Assembly: GCF_002699205.1 (NCBI RefSeq) | Contig: NZ_PABT01000020.1 | Coordinates: 1 to 64,000, forward strand | DNA: 64,000 nucleotides | Direction: 5' to 3' | DNA from: Allomuricauda sp. | GTDB taxonomy: Bacteria > Bacteroidota > Bacteroidia > Flavobacteriales > Flavobacteriaceae | Made by a program: the position numbers and the translations under genes | The notes under the pieces: model-generated | Databases searched by the model: none | What the model saw: only the letters and a program-made list of their open reading frames with translations | What the model was told of the DNA's origin: nothing | Shown: in pieces, positions 31,497 through 41,850 of the stretch | How the letters are laid out: each line of letters starts with the position of its first letter | How positions within the stretch are numbered: the stretch's first letter is position 1

Positions 31497-31530
31497 ACAG
31501 AAAGATTCTTCACCATGTTCAGAATAACAA
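31497..31530. repeat. Relic of a dispersed REP-like repeat in the trpD-trpC gap
   Basis: ACAGAAAGATTCTTCACCATGTTCAGAATAACA; reverse complement TGTTATTCTGAACATGGTGAAGAATCT resembles repeats I recall from Bacteroidota intergenic regions. Confidence 0.5.
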
Positions 31531-31534
31531 GAAA

Positions 31535-32320
31535 ATGAATATACTAGACAAAATAGTCGCCGATAAACGCAAAGAGGTCGATTTAAAAAAATCACTGATT
31601 ACCCTTCCCCAATTGGAATCCTCGGTAATGATGGAACGCACCTCGGTTTCTTTGGCAGAAATGCTGCGAAAGAGCAACTCGGGGGTCATTGCAGAGCATA
31701 AACGTCGTTCTCCTTCAAAATCGGTTATTAACCAAAATCTGAGTGTACAGGATGTTGCCAAAGGTTACGCCGATGCTGGTGCCTGTGGCATATCGGTGCT
31801 TACGGATGGCAAATTTTTCGGTGGCTCCTTGGATGATCTGGTCCTAGCACGAGCAGCTACGAATATTCCCATTTTGCGAAAAGAATTCATCATAGATGAA
31901 TATCAAATCGTGGAAGCCAAAGCCTATGGCGCCGATGTAATTTTGTTGATTGCCGCCATTTTATCCAACAAAGAAATCAAAAGCCTGTCCGAATTGGCCA
32001 AAGGACTGGGATTGGATGTGCTGCTCGAAGTACACAACGAGGAGGAACTTGAAAAATCCCTAATGCCCAGTTTGGATATGTTGGGAGTGAACAACCGTAA
32101 CCTAAAAACATTTGATGTTGATTTGAACACCAGCAAATCCCTTTCCGTGAAAATACCCGATGATTTTGTGAAAGTTTCCGAGAGCGGCATAAGTTCTGTG
32201 GAAGCTATAAGAGATTTGAAAGAATACGGCTATCAAGGTTTTTTGATCGGGGAAAATTTTATGAAAACGGACAATCCGGGAGTAAGTGCTTCCGGATTCA
32301 TTAAAAAATTAGAAGCGTGA
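31535..32320 (+). CDS. trpC: Indole-3-glycerol phosphate synthase
   Basis: IAEHKRRSPSKSVIN...ISVLTDGKFFGGSLDDL...LRKEFIIDEYQI. Confidence 0.96.
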   Translation: MNILDKIVADKRKEVDLKKSLITLPQLESSVMMERTSVSLAEMLRKSNSGVIAEHKRRSPSKSVINQNLSVQDVAKGYADAGACGISVLTDGKFFGGSLDDLVLARAATNIPILRKEFIIDEYQIVEAKAYGADVILLIAAILSNKEIKSLSELAKGLGLDVLLEVHNEEELEKSLMPSLDMLGVNNRNLKTFDVDLNTSKSLSVKIPDDFVKVSESGISSVEAIRDLKEYGYQGFLIGENFMKTDNPGVSASGFIKKLEA

Positions 32321-32979
32321 AACTAAAGGTCTGCGGCATGAACCATAATCCCACCGAGGTTGCTCAATTACAACCCGATTATTTGGGCTTTATATTCTGG
32401 GAACCGTCCTCTAGATATTTTTCTGGAGCAATGCCGGAATTACCCAACTCCATTAAAAAAGTGGGGGTTTTTGTGGATGCACCTTTGGATGAAGTATTGG
32501 CGAAAGTCGATTATTATCAATTAGATGCCGTACAACTCCATGGAAATGAAAGTGCTGAGTATTGTAAATCATTGCGTCACCCCGAACTGGTTTCGGGGTC
32601 GCACACGAGTGAGATGCTGAATCAGGTTCAGCATGACGAATTAGACATCATCAAAGTATTTTCCATCAAAGATGATTTTGATTTTGATGTTTTAAAAGAT
32701 TATGAAGAAGTCTGTGATTATTTTCTGTTCGACACCAAAGGAAAACTTCCCGGTGGCAATGGCTATACGTTTGATTGGTCCGTTTTGGAAAAATATCCCT
32801 CCGACAAACCCTACTTTTTAAGTGGAGGAATCGGTCTGGACTCAAAAGAAGAATTAAAGACGTTTATTGAAAGTCCTACATCAAAACATTGCCATGCAAT
32901 CGACGTGAACAGTAAATTTGAAATTGAACCTGGACTAAAAAATATTGAACATTTAAAAACATTGAAAGCGTTGCTCTAA
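32317..32979 (+). CDS. trpF: Phosphoribosylanthranilate isomerase, with an in-frame repeat-encoded insertion
   Basis: [27 protein letters not shown]...AVQLHGNE...[22 protein letters not shown] start overlaps the trpC stop. Confidence 0.94.
   Translation: MKLKVCGMNHNPTEVAQLQPDYLGFIFWEPSSRYFSGAMPELPNSIKKVGVFVDAPLDEVLAKVDYYQLDAVQLHGNESAEYCKSLRHPELVSGSHTSEMLNQVQHDELDIIKVFSIKDDFDFDVLKDYEEVCDYFLFDTKGKLPGGNGYTFDWSVLEKYPSDKPYFLSGGIGLDSKEELKTFIESPTSKHCHAIDVNSKFEIEPGLKNIEHLKTLKALL
32575..32638. repeat. REP-like double-hairpin palindromic element inserted in trpF
   Basis: CGTCA/TGACG termini; internal hairpins CCCCGAA-CTGGT-TTCGGGG and ATGCTGAA-TCAGG-TTCAGCAT; encodes [22 protein letters not shown]. 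Confidence 0.85.
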
Positions 32980-33007
32980 GCAGCCCAAAATATTAAATCG
33001 AAAACCA

Positions 33008-34192
33008 ATGAAGAGCTATCATGCAGATGAACGGGGGTATTATGGTGAGTTTGGAGGGGCTTTTATTCCCGAAATGCTCTACCCCAATTGTGAAGAGCTA
33101 CGGCAGAACTATCTACGTATTATGCAGGAACCATCCTTTAAGGATGAGTTTCATCAATTGCTGAAGGATTATGTGGGAAGGCCAACTCCCCTTTATTTTG
33201 CCAAACGCCTATCCGAAAAATACAATACCAAAATTTATCTCAAAAGAGAAGACCTGTGCCATACCGGTGCCCATAAAGTGAACAACACCATCGGGCAAAT
33301 TCTGATGGCCAAAAAGTTGGGCAAAAATCGAATTATCGCAGAAACAGGAGCGGGTCAACATGGAGTGGCCACCGCTACCGTTTGCGCCCTTATGGGGATT
33401 GAGTGCGTGGTTTATATGGGAGAAATAGATATTGCCCGCCAAGCACCAAACGTTGCCCGGATGAAAATGTTGGGTGCAGAGGTGAGACCGGCCACATCTG
33501 GCAGTAAAACCTTGAAAGATGCCACCAACGAAGCTATCCGTGATTGGATCAACAATCCTGTGGACACGCATTACATTATCGGTTCCGTGGTTGGTCCACA
33601 TCCCTACCCGGATATGGTCGCTAGGTTCCAATCGGTGATTTCCGAGGAAATCAAAAACCAGCTTCAAGAAAAAGAAGGACGGGAAAATCCAGATTATGTG
33701 GTGGCCTGTGTTGGAGGAGGAAGTAATGCCGCCGGTGCTTTCTATCATTATTTGGATACTCCGGAAGTGGGGATTATTGCCGTGGAAGCGGCCGGAAAAG
33801 GTATTCATTCCGGTGAAAGTGCAGCTACCTCCGCTTTGGGAAAAATAGGCATTATCCATGGAAGCAAAACATTGTTGATGCAGACCCAAGATGGTCAGAT
33901 TACGGAGCCCTACTCTATTTCGGCAGGTTTGGATTATCCCGGCGTTGGCCCCATGCATGCACATTTGTACGCATCGGGCAGAGGCGAATTTATTTCCATT
34001 ACGGATGATGACGCCATGAATGCAGGTATGGAACTCTGTAAACTAGAAGGAATCATTCCTGCCATTGAATCCTCCCATGCCTTGGCCATTTTTGAGGACA
34101 GGAAATTCAATCCAGATGATGTGGTAGTGATCAACCTATCCGGACGTGGCGACAAGGATTTACAGAACTATATTGATTATTTTAAATTATAG
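33008..34192 (+). CDS. trpB: Tryptophan synthase beta chain
   Basis: 394 aa; [32 protein letters not shown]. Confidence 0.98.
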   Translation: MKSYHADERGYYGEFGGAFIPEMLYPNCEELRQNYLRIMQEPSFKDEFHQLLKDYVGRPTPLYFAKRLSEKYNTKIYLKREDLCHTGAHKVNNTIGQILMAKKLGKNRIIAETGAGQHGVATATVCALMGIECVVYMGEIDIARQAPNVARMKMLGAEVRPATSGSKTLKDATNEAIRDWINNPVDTHYIIGSVVGPHPYPDMVARFQSVISEEIKNQLQEKEGRENPDYVVACVGGGSNAAGAFYHYLDTPEVGIIAVEAAGKGIHSGESAATSALGKIGIIHGSKTLLMQTQDGQITEPYSISAGLDYPGVGPMHAHLYASGRGEFISITDDDAMNAGMELCKLEGIIPAIESSHALAIFEDRKFNPDDVVVINLSGRGDKDLQNYIDYFKL

Positions 34193-34257
34193 ATGTCAGC
34201 TATCAGATTTAAGACCCCAGTCTCTATTCTCATGTCTCACATCTCAAATCTTGTTTT

Positions 34258-35019
34258 ATGAACAGAATCAAACAAAAACTACAGGAGGATAAAAAAATCC
34301 TTTCCATATACTTTACAGCCGGATATCCCCATTTGGATGACACAATAAAAATTATCCAGGATCTGGAAAAAAACGGTGTGGACCTTATAGAAATTGGCTT
34401 GCCATTCAGCGATCCATTGGCCGATGGCCCCACCATTCAGGCGAGTTCCACCGCAGCCCTAAAAAACGGGATGAACACGGCCTTGCTTTTTGAGCAATTA
34501 AAAGATATTCGAAAAACAGTTTCCATTCCATTGATTTTGATGGGATATTTTAACCCCGTGCTCCAATATGGCGTGGAGGAATTTTGTGCCAAATGTGAAG
34601 AAATAGGTATTGATGGCATCATTCTCCCGGATTTGCCCTTGGATGTTTATCAAGAAGAGTACGAAGTTATTTTCAAAAAACATGGGCTGATCAACGTCTT
34701 TTTGATCACTCCACAAACCAGTGATGAACGTATCAAAGATATTGACAGTGCTTCCGATGGATTTATCTACATGGTGAGTTCAGCAAGTACTACTGGGGCA
34801 AAACAAGGTTTTGGCAAGGAACAATCAGACTATTTTGACCGCATTGCCGATATGAACCTGAACAACCCACAAATAGTTGGTTTCGGCATTAGCAATGCAG
34901 AAACTTTTGGCCAAGCGACCCAAAAAGCCAAAGGTGCCATCATCGGTTCCGCCTTCATCAAACATTTAACAGAAAATGGAGTCAATGGTATTGGTGACTT
35001 TGTGAAGCAAATTCGTTAA
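34258..35019 (+). CDS. trpA: Tryptophan synthase alpha chain
   Basis: IEIGLPFSDPLADGPTIQASS, LPDLP, GFGISNAE. Confidence 0.97.
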   Translation: MNRIKQKLQEDKKILSIYFTAGYPHLDDTIKIIQDLEKNGVDLIEIGLPFSDPLADGPTIQASSTAALKNGMNTALLFEQLKDIRKTVSIPLILMGYFNPVLQYGVEEFCAKCEEIGIDGIILPDLPLDVYQEEYEVIFKKHGLINVFLITPQTSDERIKDIDSASDGFIYMVSSASTTGAKQGFGKEQSDYFDRIADMNLNNPQIVGFGISNAETFGQATQKAKGAIIGSAFIKHLTENGVNGIGDFVKQIR

Positions 35020-35053
35020 ATTTCAACTTTTAAAATCAATACTGATTTGTCCC

Positions 35054-36550
35054 ATGAAAAAAATACCATCCTTAGTTTCCCTATTTCTGACTTTTTCTCT
35101 TTTTGCACAAGATGATGTGGCCGTTAAATCACAAGTGGCCGACGCCATTAACGAGATTCGGGAGTTTATTGCCATTCCCAACGATGCATTGGATGCCGCG
35201 GACATTGACCGTAACATCATGTGGTTAAAACGTAAATTTGGTGACAGAGGCTTCAACACTGCCGTTTTGGAAACAGAAGGTCTTCCCTTATTTTTTGCCG
35301 CTACCCCTGTCAGTAGTGAAAAACCTACGGTGCTTATTTATATGCATTTTGATGGACAATCCGTGGATCCATCCAAATGGGACCAACCCAACCCCTACCA
35401 AGTGGTTTTGAAAGCCCCCAAAGATGGTGGTTTTGAAACCGTTTCCTTTGATGAATTGGATGATGACATCAATTATGATTGGCGTTTGTTCGGTCGATCC
35501 ACTTCGGATGATAAATCCCCCATTGTGATGCTTTTGAACACTATGGATCTATTAAAGAAAGATGGTAAAGAAATTCCGTTCAACGTTAAGGTCATTTTGG
35601 ACAGTGAAGAAGAAAAAAGCAGCAAACCACTACCTGCGGCGGTCAAACAGTATCGTGAACTATTGGAAGCAGATTTTTTAATGATCGTTGATGGCCCTGT
35701 TCACGCTTCAGAAAATCCAACGGTGGTCTATGGGTGTCGGGGAATCACCACACTGACCCTTACCACTTACGGCCCCATCAAACCTCAACACAGTGGACAT
35801 TATGGCAATTATGCGCCAAACCCCGGATTTCAATTGGCACAACTATTGGCCACTATGAAAGATGCAGAGGGCAGAGTGACCATTCCTGGCTATTACGATG
35901 GCATAACCATTGACAAAAACATCGATTCCATTTTAAAAAGTGTTCCTGATAGTGATGAGGACATTGCGGAGAAACTGCAATTTAAAACAGCTGAAAAGGT
36001 AGGTGGTTATTATCAAGAAGCTTTACAATACCCATCCTTGAATATTCGTGGATTGAGTTCAGGTTGGGTGGGTGACAAGGCACGGACCATTGTTCCGGAG
36101 AGTGCCACTGCCGAACTCGACCTCAGATTGGTAGTTGAAAGTGATGGAACCCGCCTTAAAAATCTGGTAAAAGATCATATCAGCAAGCAGGGATACAAAG
36201 TATTGGACCACGTACCTTCCAAAGAAGAGCGTATGCAGTTTGATAAAATTGTTACTGTTAAGGAAGGCAGTGTCACCGATGCTTTCCGTACCGAATTGGA
36301 CAATCCTTATGGCGAGTTTATTGTGAACACTTTGAGCAAGAGTTTTGGTAAAGAGGTCATTCAGATACGCACCATGGGGGGCACCGTACCAATTTCACCC
36401 TTTATCAACGAGTTGAAGATTCCCGCATTTATTGTGCCCGTGGTAAACCCGGACAACAACCAGCACAGTCCCAATGAAAATATCAAAATTGGTCAGTTGG
36501 CCTATGGCATCAAAGCCTTTTATGGGATTCTTTCTTCGGAAATGAATTAA
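35054..36550 (+). CDS. M20/M25/M40 family metallopeptidase, secreted
   Basis: Signal peptide; VLIYMHFDGQSVDPSKW, GRSTSDDKSPIV, LDSEEEKSS. Confidence 0.92.
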   Translation: MKKIPSLVSLFLTFSLFAQDDVAVKSQVADAINEIREFIAIPNDALDAADIDRNIMWLKRKFGDRGFNTAVLETEGLPLFFAATPVSSEKPTVLIYMHFDGQSVDPSKWDQPNPYQVVLKAPKDGGFETVSFDELDDDINYDWRLFGRSTSDDKSPIVMLLNTMDLLKKDGKEIPFNVKVILDSEEEKSSKPLPAAVKQYRELLEADFLMIVDGPVHASENPTVVYGCRGITTLTLTTYGPIKPQHSGHYGNYAPNPGFQLAQLLATMKDAEGRVTIPGYYDGITIDKNIDSILKSVPDSDEDIAEKLQFKTAEKVGGYYQEALQYPSLNIRGLSSGWVGDKARTIVPESATAELDLRLVVESDGTRLKNLVKDHISKQGYKVLDHVPSKEERMQFDKIVTVKEGSVTDAFRTELDNPYGEFIVNTLSKSFGKEVIQIRTMGGTVPISPFINELKIPAFIVPVVNPDNNQHSPNENIKIGQLAYGIKAFYGILSSEMN

Positions 36551-37236
36551 AAAAACTCCCGATACTGCATTACCCTGAAATCAAGTGTATTGAATTCAGG
36601 GTTTTTACTTTTTAAATCTTTGTAGGCTTGCAAACTGCCCACGGCGCGGTTGGCAGCTCCCGAAGGGGCGATCAATGATACGGTTCTAACGATTCTAGAC
36701 TTCTCGATTCCGTCCGAAGTGACAGGCAATTTCAACTGATGGATTCTTGGCACTTCATTGGAAACCACTTCGAGTTTTAGGCCATGCTCTTTCAACTGCC
36801 TACGAAAAAAGTATTCTGGACCATTCTTACTATTGCCACCAGTGAACAAAAGTGTTTCAATATTGGGATATTTTTTCAGATAACCCACCAAATCCCGAAG
36901 AACCACATTTTGCATCCCTAAATCCGAGGCATCGATTTTTTCGCGCTCGGCACTTTGGACAATATCGCAGACCCCGATTTTCTTTTCAATCAAAAATCGC
37001 TTTCGTTGTTCCACTGCTTCGCTAGTGGTTTCGTATTTCAATCCTAAATCAAAGATTTGGTCCAAAATCGGCCAAAGCATACCATTGCAACTACCATAGC
37101 AGAAATCTACATCTTGCGGCTTTAGCTTTCCAGTGGTAAACCTAGGAGGTGGCAAAGTACCCACAATCAGCTTAGTGGCCCGGGACAACAAGAAAGGCTC
37201 GTACGGATGTATGTGCTTAAACAGTCTTGCCCCCAA
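36547..37236 (-). CDS. Uracil-DNA glycosylase superfamily protein (Mug/DID-like)
   Basis: TKLIVGTLPPPRF...FCYGSCNGMLWPILDQIF...IGVCDIV. Confidence 0.7.
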   Translation of the reverse strand: MGARLFKHIHPYEPFLLSRATKLIVGTLPPPRFTTGKLKPQDVDFCYGSCNGMLWPILDQIFDLGLKYETTSEAVEQRKRFLIEKKIGVCDIVQSAEREKIDASDLGMQNVVLRDLVGYLKKYPNIETLLFTGGNSKNGPEYFFRRQLKEHGLKLEVVSNEVPRIHQLKLPVTSDGIEKSRIVRTVSLIAPSGAANRAVGSLQAYKDLKSKNPEFNTLDFRVMQYREFF

Positions 37237-37247
37237 ACCTTTTTTTC

Positions 37248-39794
37248 TTACGCTGAGTTTCTACTCGCATTAATGTTTCCATACAAGGAGCGCGTCACGA
37301 TTTTTTCGTACAGTTCCTTGTATTCGGAATTTTGGGTAATGTGGTACAGGGCGTTTTGTTGGATCACCAATAATGGCAATACAATCTTTTCCCTGATTTT
37401 CACCGACTCCCTGGAAACGGCTTCGTCCTCCATCAATATTTTAAGACCGGAAATCTGCAACAACATTTTTTTGGACAATTGGAATTCATCGTGCAAAATG
37501 CTCCAGAAATCTCCAAATTCCGGGTCTTCCTTCATGTAACTGGTCAAATCAAAATTGGTTTTGGCCAAGGACATCATACTGTTCAGCATCAACGCTTTAA
37601 AGAACGGGACTTCTTTGTAGAGCTTTTTCACCTCGTTGAACCTTCCTTCATCCTTTAATTGCTTAATGGCGGAACCCAGTCCAAAATACCCTGGAACGTT
37701 CTGCTTTAACTGACTCCATGACCCAACAAAGGAAATGGCACGAAGGTCGGACAATGTCAACTTTTTTTTGTCGCCCCGCTTTCCGGGCCTACTACCAATA
37801 TTTGCTTTGGTATAGTATTTTAAAGTACTCCTGTTCTCGAGGTATGGGATAAACTTCTCGTGCCGTTTTAACGCATCGTATTTTTCAAAACTGAGTTCAG
37901 AGAGCTCCTCTATCAGTTTGCGTTGTGCGGCCGAAATGGTATGCTCCTTTCCAAATAAATTATTGCTGAGCCCCGCAGTGAGCAACTGCTCGGAATTATG
38001 GATAAACTGTTCCTTGGTTCCGTAGGTACTGGTAATGGTCTGCCCCTGAATAGTGAGCTGTATCTCATGGTTGGCCACATCCTTGGTTTGCGCGGCATAG
38101 AATTTATGGGTTTTCCCACCACCACGTGCTGGCGGTCCTCCCCTACCATCAAAGAAAATTGCACTAATACCATTTTTTTTGCAGACTTTGCTCAAGGTCT
38201 CCTTGGTTTTGAGAATGGACCAATTGGCCTTTAAATAACCACCGTCTTTGGTGCCATCGGAGAAACCGAGCATTATGGTCTGGATGTCCCTTCTTCGCTC
38301 CAAGTGCTCTCTATATTGTGGAATATCGAACAAGGTCTGCATAACTTCTGCAGAGGCATCCATGCCGTCCATGGTTTCAAAAAGTGGAATGATATCAAAA
38401 GTGATTTCCTTTTCGTCCCAACCACACCATCTGAACAATCCAAACACGAACAAGACGGAGAAAATATCCTCCGAATTGCTGATGATGTAACGATTGCAAC
38501 CATCTTCTCCATTGGTAGCTTGAATTGCTTTTAGGTTTTGAATATTGGCGATAGTGTCCTTTACTATATCATCATCAAAGTCCTTCGGAGTTAATTTGAA
38601 ATCTTCCTTGAGCAACAATTTCACCAAGTCTTTTTCCTTAAGTTCCTCTATACTTTCCTTGATGGCCCCCTGCTTTTTCAGCACGGTTTCCACCACCAAT
38701 TTGTGCTTGCTGTGATCTTGACGGATGTCCAAAGTGGCAAAATGCGTTTTGAAGATATGTACCTTATCGATAAACCGATCCAATTCTTCCAAGTAGAGCC
38801 CGTAGTAATCGGCTACCAATCTTTCCCGTACGGCACTCAAGTGGGCAATGATCTCATCATAGGAAACAAGTGTCTTGGAATCGAACATCGCTTGATACAA
38901 TTTATTGCTGAGCTTATTGAGGTCTTCCTCCATTCCTTTAAAAGTCAACTTTTTGCGAAGGTTCTTCAATTCGTTGTAATAACATTTCATCAAGGTCAAC
39001 CTCAATTCATCCGCCACTTGTTTGGTGATGTCAGCTGTTACAAATGGGTTTCCATCCCTATCGCCACCGGGCCAAAATCCAAGTTTTATAAGATTGTAAT
39101 TCTCAAACTTGTCGTCCCTGATATTGCTTTTAACGTATTGGTACAACTCACCAACAGCATCATAATAAGTATTTCTGAGGATGTAAATGATATTTTTTGC
39201 TTCATCCAAAGGGGTCGGTTTTTTGGCATTGACCAAAGAAGTCAATCCCAATTGCTGAAGGGTTACATCTATATCGTGGATTCTATCTTCATCAATAAGT
39301 GACCGTAGTTCCGCAATGATATCCAAAACAGCCGGAGTGTAAAACTGTGTAGGGTGGGCGGTCAACACAATACGCGCACTGAAGGTGGAAAGCTTTTTGG
39401 AGACCTTGTCCCAATTCTTGGTACGGTTTACCAATTCAAAATAATCCTTGATGGTCAACGAACTACTGTATTCCTGTAGTTTTGGAAAGGCCGAATCCTC
39501 CACACTATCGTACAGTACAACCTGACGTTCCACGTATTGCACGATTCTGAACATAAAGTCCAATCGTTCCCGTTCGTCCTGAATATCCACAAAGTTGGTA
39601 AAGAACACCTCCAAAATCTCTTGGGGTTCCTTGCCTGCCTTGAGCCCTTTCTCACACTGTTCCAGCAATAGCGGGATAAGAATCCCCACGTTTTCCACAT
39701 TATTGTAGGGCAAACTGAGAAAAAGACTGTTATAGATATTAAACTTATTGGTTACCGATTTTTTAAACTCTTCCAACCGTTTGGTCTGCTGCAT
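37248..39794 (-). CDS. ppc: Phosphoenolpyruvate carboxylase
   Basis: 848 aa; TAHPTQ, GFWPGGDRDGNPFV, FDGRGGPPARGGG, GSRPGKRG. Confidence 0.97.
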   Translation of the reverse strand: MQQTKRLEEFKKSVTNKFNIYNSLFLSLPYNNVENVGILIPLLLEQCEKGLKAGKEPQEILEVFFTNFVDIQDERERLDFMFRIVQYVERQVVLYDSVEDSAFPKLQEYSSSLTIKDYFELVNRTKNWDKVSKKLSTFSARIVLTAHPTQFYTPAVLDIIAELRSLIDEDRIHDIDVTLQQLGLTSLVNAKKPTPLDEAKNIIYILRNTYYDAVGELYQYVKSNIRDDKFENYNLIKLGFWPGGDRDGNPFVTADITKQVADELRLTLMKCYYNELKNLRKKLTFKGMEEDLNKLSNKLYQAMFDSKTLVSYDEIIAHLSAVRERLVADYYGLYLEELDRFIDKVHIFKTHFATLDIRQDHSKHKLVVETVLKKQGAIKESIEELKEKDLVKLLLKEDFKLTPKDFDDDIVKDTIANIQNLKAIQATNGEDGCNRYIISNSEDIFSVLFVFGLFRWCGWDEKEITFDIIPLFETMDGMDASAEVMQTLFDIPQYREHLERRRDIQTIMLGFSDGTKDGGYLKANWSILKTKETLSKVCKKNGISAIFFDGRGGPPARGGGKTHKFYAAQTKDVANHEIQLTIQGQTITSTYGTKEQFIHNSEQLLTAGLSNNLFGKEHTISAAQRKLIEELSELSFEKYDALKRHEKFIPYLENRSTLKYYTKANIGSRPGKRGDKKKLTLSDLRAISFVGSWSQLKQNVPGYFGLGSAIKQLKDEGRFNEVKKLYKEVPFFKALMLNSMMSLAKTNFDLTSYMKEDPEFGDFWSILHDEFQLSKKMLLQISGLKILMEDEAVSRESVKIREKIVLPLLVIQQNALYHITQNSEYKELYEKIVTRSLYGNINASRNSA

Positions 39795-39965
39795 GGATTT
39801 CTTTTATGTTAGTGAAAAAAATAGTCAAACACTCAAAGGTCGTGAATAAAGTGTAACCTCTGGGTTAATTTTAAGCGTATCACAATTTAAGGCATGGGCT
39901 CTTTAATCGTAACAACATGCTTTATAGATATAACTTAAAGATTACTTTGGATTTTACCAAAGTTT

Positions 39966-40727
39966 TTATCGGATGAACACAGGTTCATTTTTCTTTACTG
40001 TGTGTTCCTCACTGTACAGATATCCGTCGTAGTCAAAATTCTTGATGTCGTCCAATGTTTCGGCGCCCGTATCCAAAATATAGCGGACCATCGATCCACG
40101 TGCTTTTTTGGCGTAAAAACTGATTATCTTCAACTTATCGTTTTTCCAATCCTTAAATATTGGGGCGACCACAGGCACCTTTAGATTTTTATCATCCACA
40201 GCGTTGAAGTATTCGTTACTGGCCAGGTTTACAAACAATTCGTCATCTTCCAGTTCGTTGTTCAAGGATTCCGTGATTTGGTCCTTCCAAAACTCGTAAA
40301 GGTTCTTTTTACGGCCCACTTTTAATTGCGTACCCATTTCCAATCGATACGGTTGAATCAGGTCCAAAGGTCTCAACACCCCGTAAAGACCGGATAGGAT
40401 CCTTAATGTATCCTGCAATCGGTCCAACTTGTCTTCTGGTATCGTATAGGCGTCCAAACCTTGGTACACGTCCCCATTAAAGGCATATACGGCCGGCCGG
40501 GCATTGTCAGCTGTAAACGGAAGTTCAAAGTTTTGATTGCGCTCCCAGTTCAAATTGGCCAATTTATCGGAAATTGACATCAGTTCGGATAGTGCCTTGG
40601 GCTTCTTTTTTTTCAATACGGAGTTTAACTTTTCCGCTTGTTCCAAAAATTGGGGCTGGCTATATTTTGATGTGGGCAAAGCCGTTTCAAAATCGAGTGA
40701 CTTGGCCGGAGAGATCACAATTTTCAT
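39966..40727 (-). CDS. yaaA: Peroxide stress protein YaaA
   Basis: [27 protein letters not shown]; start set at this Met. Confidence 0.92.
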   Translation of the reverse strand: MKIVISPAKSLDFETALPTSKYSQPQFLEQAEKLNSVLKKKKPKALSELMSISDKLANLNWERNQNFELPFTADNARPAVYAFNGDVYQGLDAYTIPEDKLDRLQDTLRILSGLYGVLRPLDLIQPYRLEMGTQLKVGRKKNLYEFWKDQITESLNNELEDDELFVNLASNEYFNAVDDKNLKVPVVAPIFKDWKNDKLKIISFYAKKARGSMVRYILDTGAETLDDIKNFDYDGYLYSEEHTVKKNEPVFIR

Positions 40728-40816
40728 ATGGTTCTGTTTTTTAGTAAAAATAATGATGATTTTACTTATTTGGAAAAGTACGCCAATGGTGTTTTCGATT
40801 TTAAGATCGAAGAAAA

Positions 40817-41848
40817 CTATGATTCGTGATGTTTGGCATAACCATGCCATTTTTCGATACAATTCGCCATATCTTCGGGCAGATCGGAATCAAAACGCAT
40901 AAACTCACCGGTCACAGGATGTTCGAAGCCCAGCGTTTTGGCATGCAACGCTTGTCTGGGCAATATTTTAAAGGCATTTTCCACAAACTGTTTATACTTG
41001 GTGAACGTGGTCCCCTTTAGAATTTTATCGCCACCATAGCGTTCATCGTTGAACAAGGTATGGCCAATATATTTCATGTGGACCCGAATTTGGTGTGTCC
41101 TTCCTGTTTCCAACCTACAGGAAATAAGGGTAACATACCCAAAACGCTCCAATACTTTGTAATGGGTAACGGCTTCTTTGCCTTCGTCCCCTTCCGGGAA
41201 AACCATCATTTGCAGACGGTTTTTGGGATTCCTTGCAATATGCCCTTCCACGGTTCCCTCGTCTTCGTCCACATTGCCCCAAACCAAGGCCACATACTCC
41301 CGTTCGCTACTCTTATCAAAAAACTGTTGGGCCAAATGTGTCATGGCCGACTCTGTCTTGGCAATTACCAACAATCCAGATGTATCCTTATCGATACGGT
41401 GCACCAGTCCGGGTCTGTTGGAACTATTGTTGGGCAAGTTCTCAAAATGGTAGACCAATGCATTGATCAATGTCCCCGAGTAATTTCCATGTCCGGGGTG
41501 AACGACCATGCCGGCCGGTTTGTTTACCACCAAAAGCGCATCGTCCTCATAAACAATATCCAAGGGAATATTTTCCGGTGTCAACAAAAACTCGTAAGGT
41601 GGATGCTCGAACATTACCTTCACCTCATCCCCGGCCTTTACCTTGTAATTTTGTTTTACAATGGAACCGTTCACCCAAATATGGCCCTTTTTGGCCGCTT
41701 GTTGAATCTTGTTTCGGGTTGCGTTCTCAATAAAATTCATCAAGAACTTATCCACCCGCAACGGCTCCTGTCCTTTGGAGGCAACAAAGCCATGGTGCTC
41801 ATACAGATCATCCTGTGGCAATTCATCTTGATTGTCAGAAGTATTCAT
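40817..41848 (-). CDS. rluD: RluA/RluD family 23S rRNA pseudouridine synthase
   Basis: S4 domain then [32 protein letters not shown]. Confidence 0.93.
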   Translation of the reverse strand: MNTSDNQDELPQDDLYEHHGFVASKGQEPLRVDKFLMNFIENATRNKIQQAAKKGHIWVNGSIVKQNYKVKAGDEVKVMFEHPPYEFLLTPENIPLDIVYEDDALLVVNKPAGMVVHPGHGNYSGTLINALVYHFENLPNNSSNRPGLVHRIDKDTSGLLVIAKTESAMTHLAQQFFDKSSEREYVALVWGNVDEDEGTVEGHIARNPKNRLQMMVFPEGDEGKEAVTHYKVLERFGYVTLISCRLETGRTHQIRVHMKYIGHTLFNDERYGGDKILKGTTFTKYKQFVENAFKILPRQALHAKTLGFEHPVTGEFMRFDSDLPEDMANCIEKWHGYAKHHES

Positions 41849-41850
41849 AT

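Noticed and set aside
33209-33964. 251-aa minus-strand ORF antisense to trpB
   Set aside because: Opposite a complete, highly conserved TrpB.
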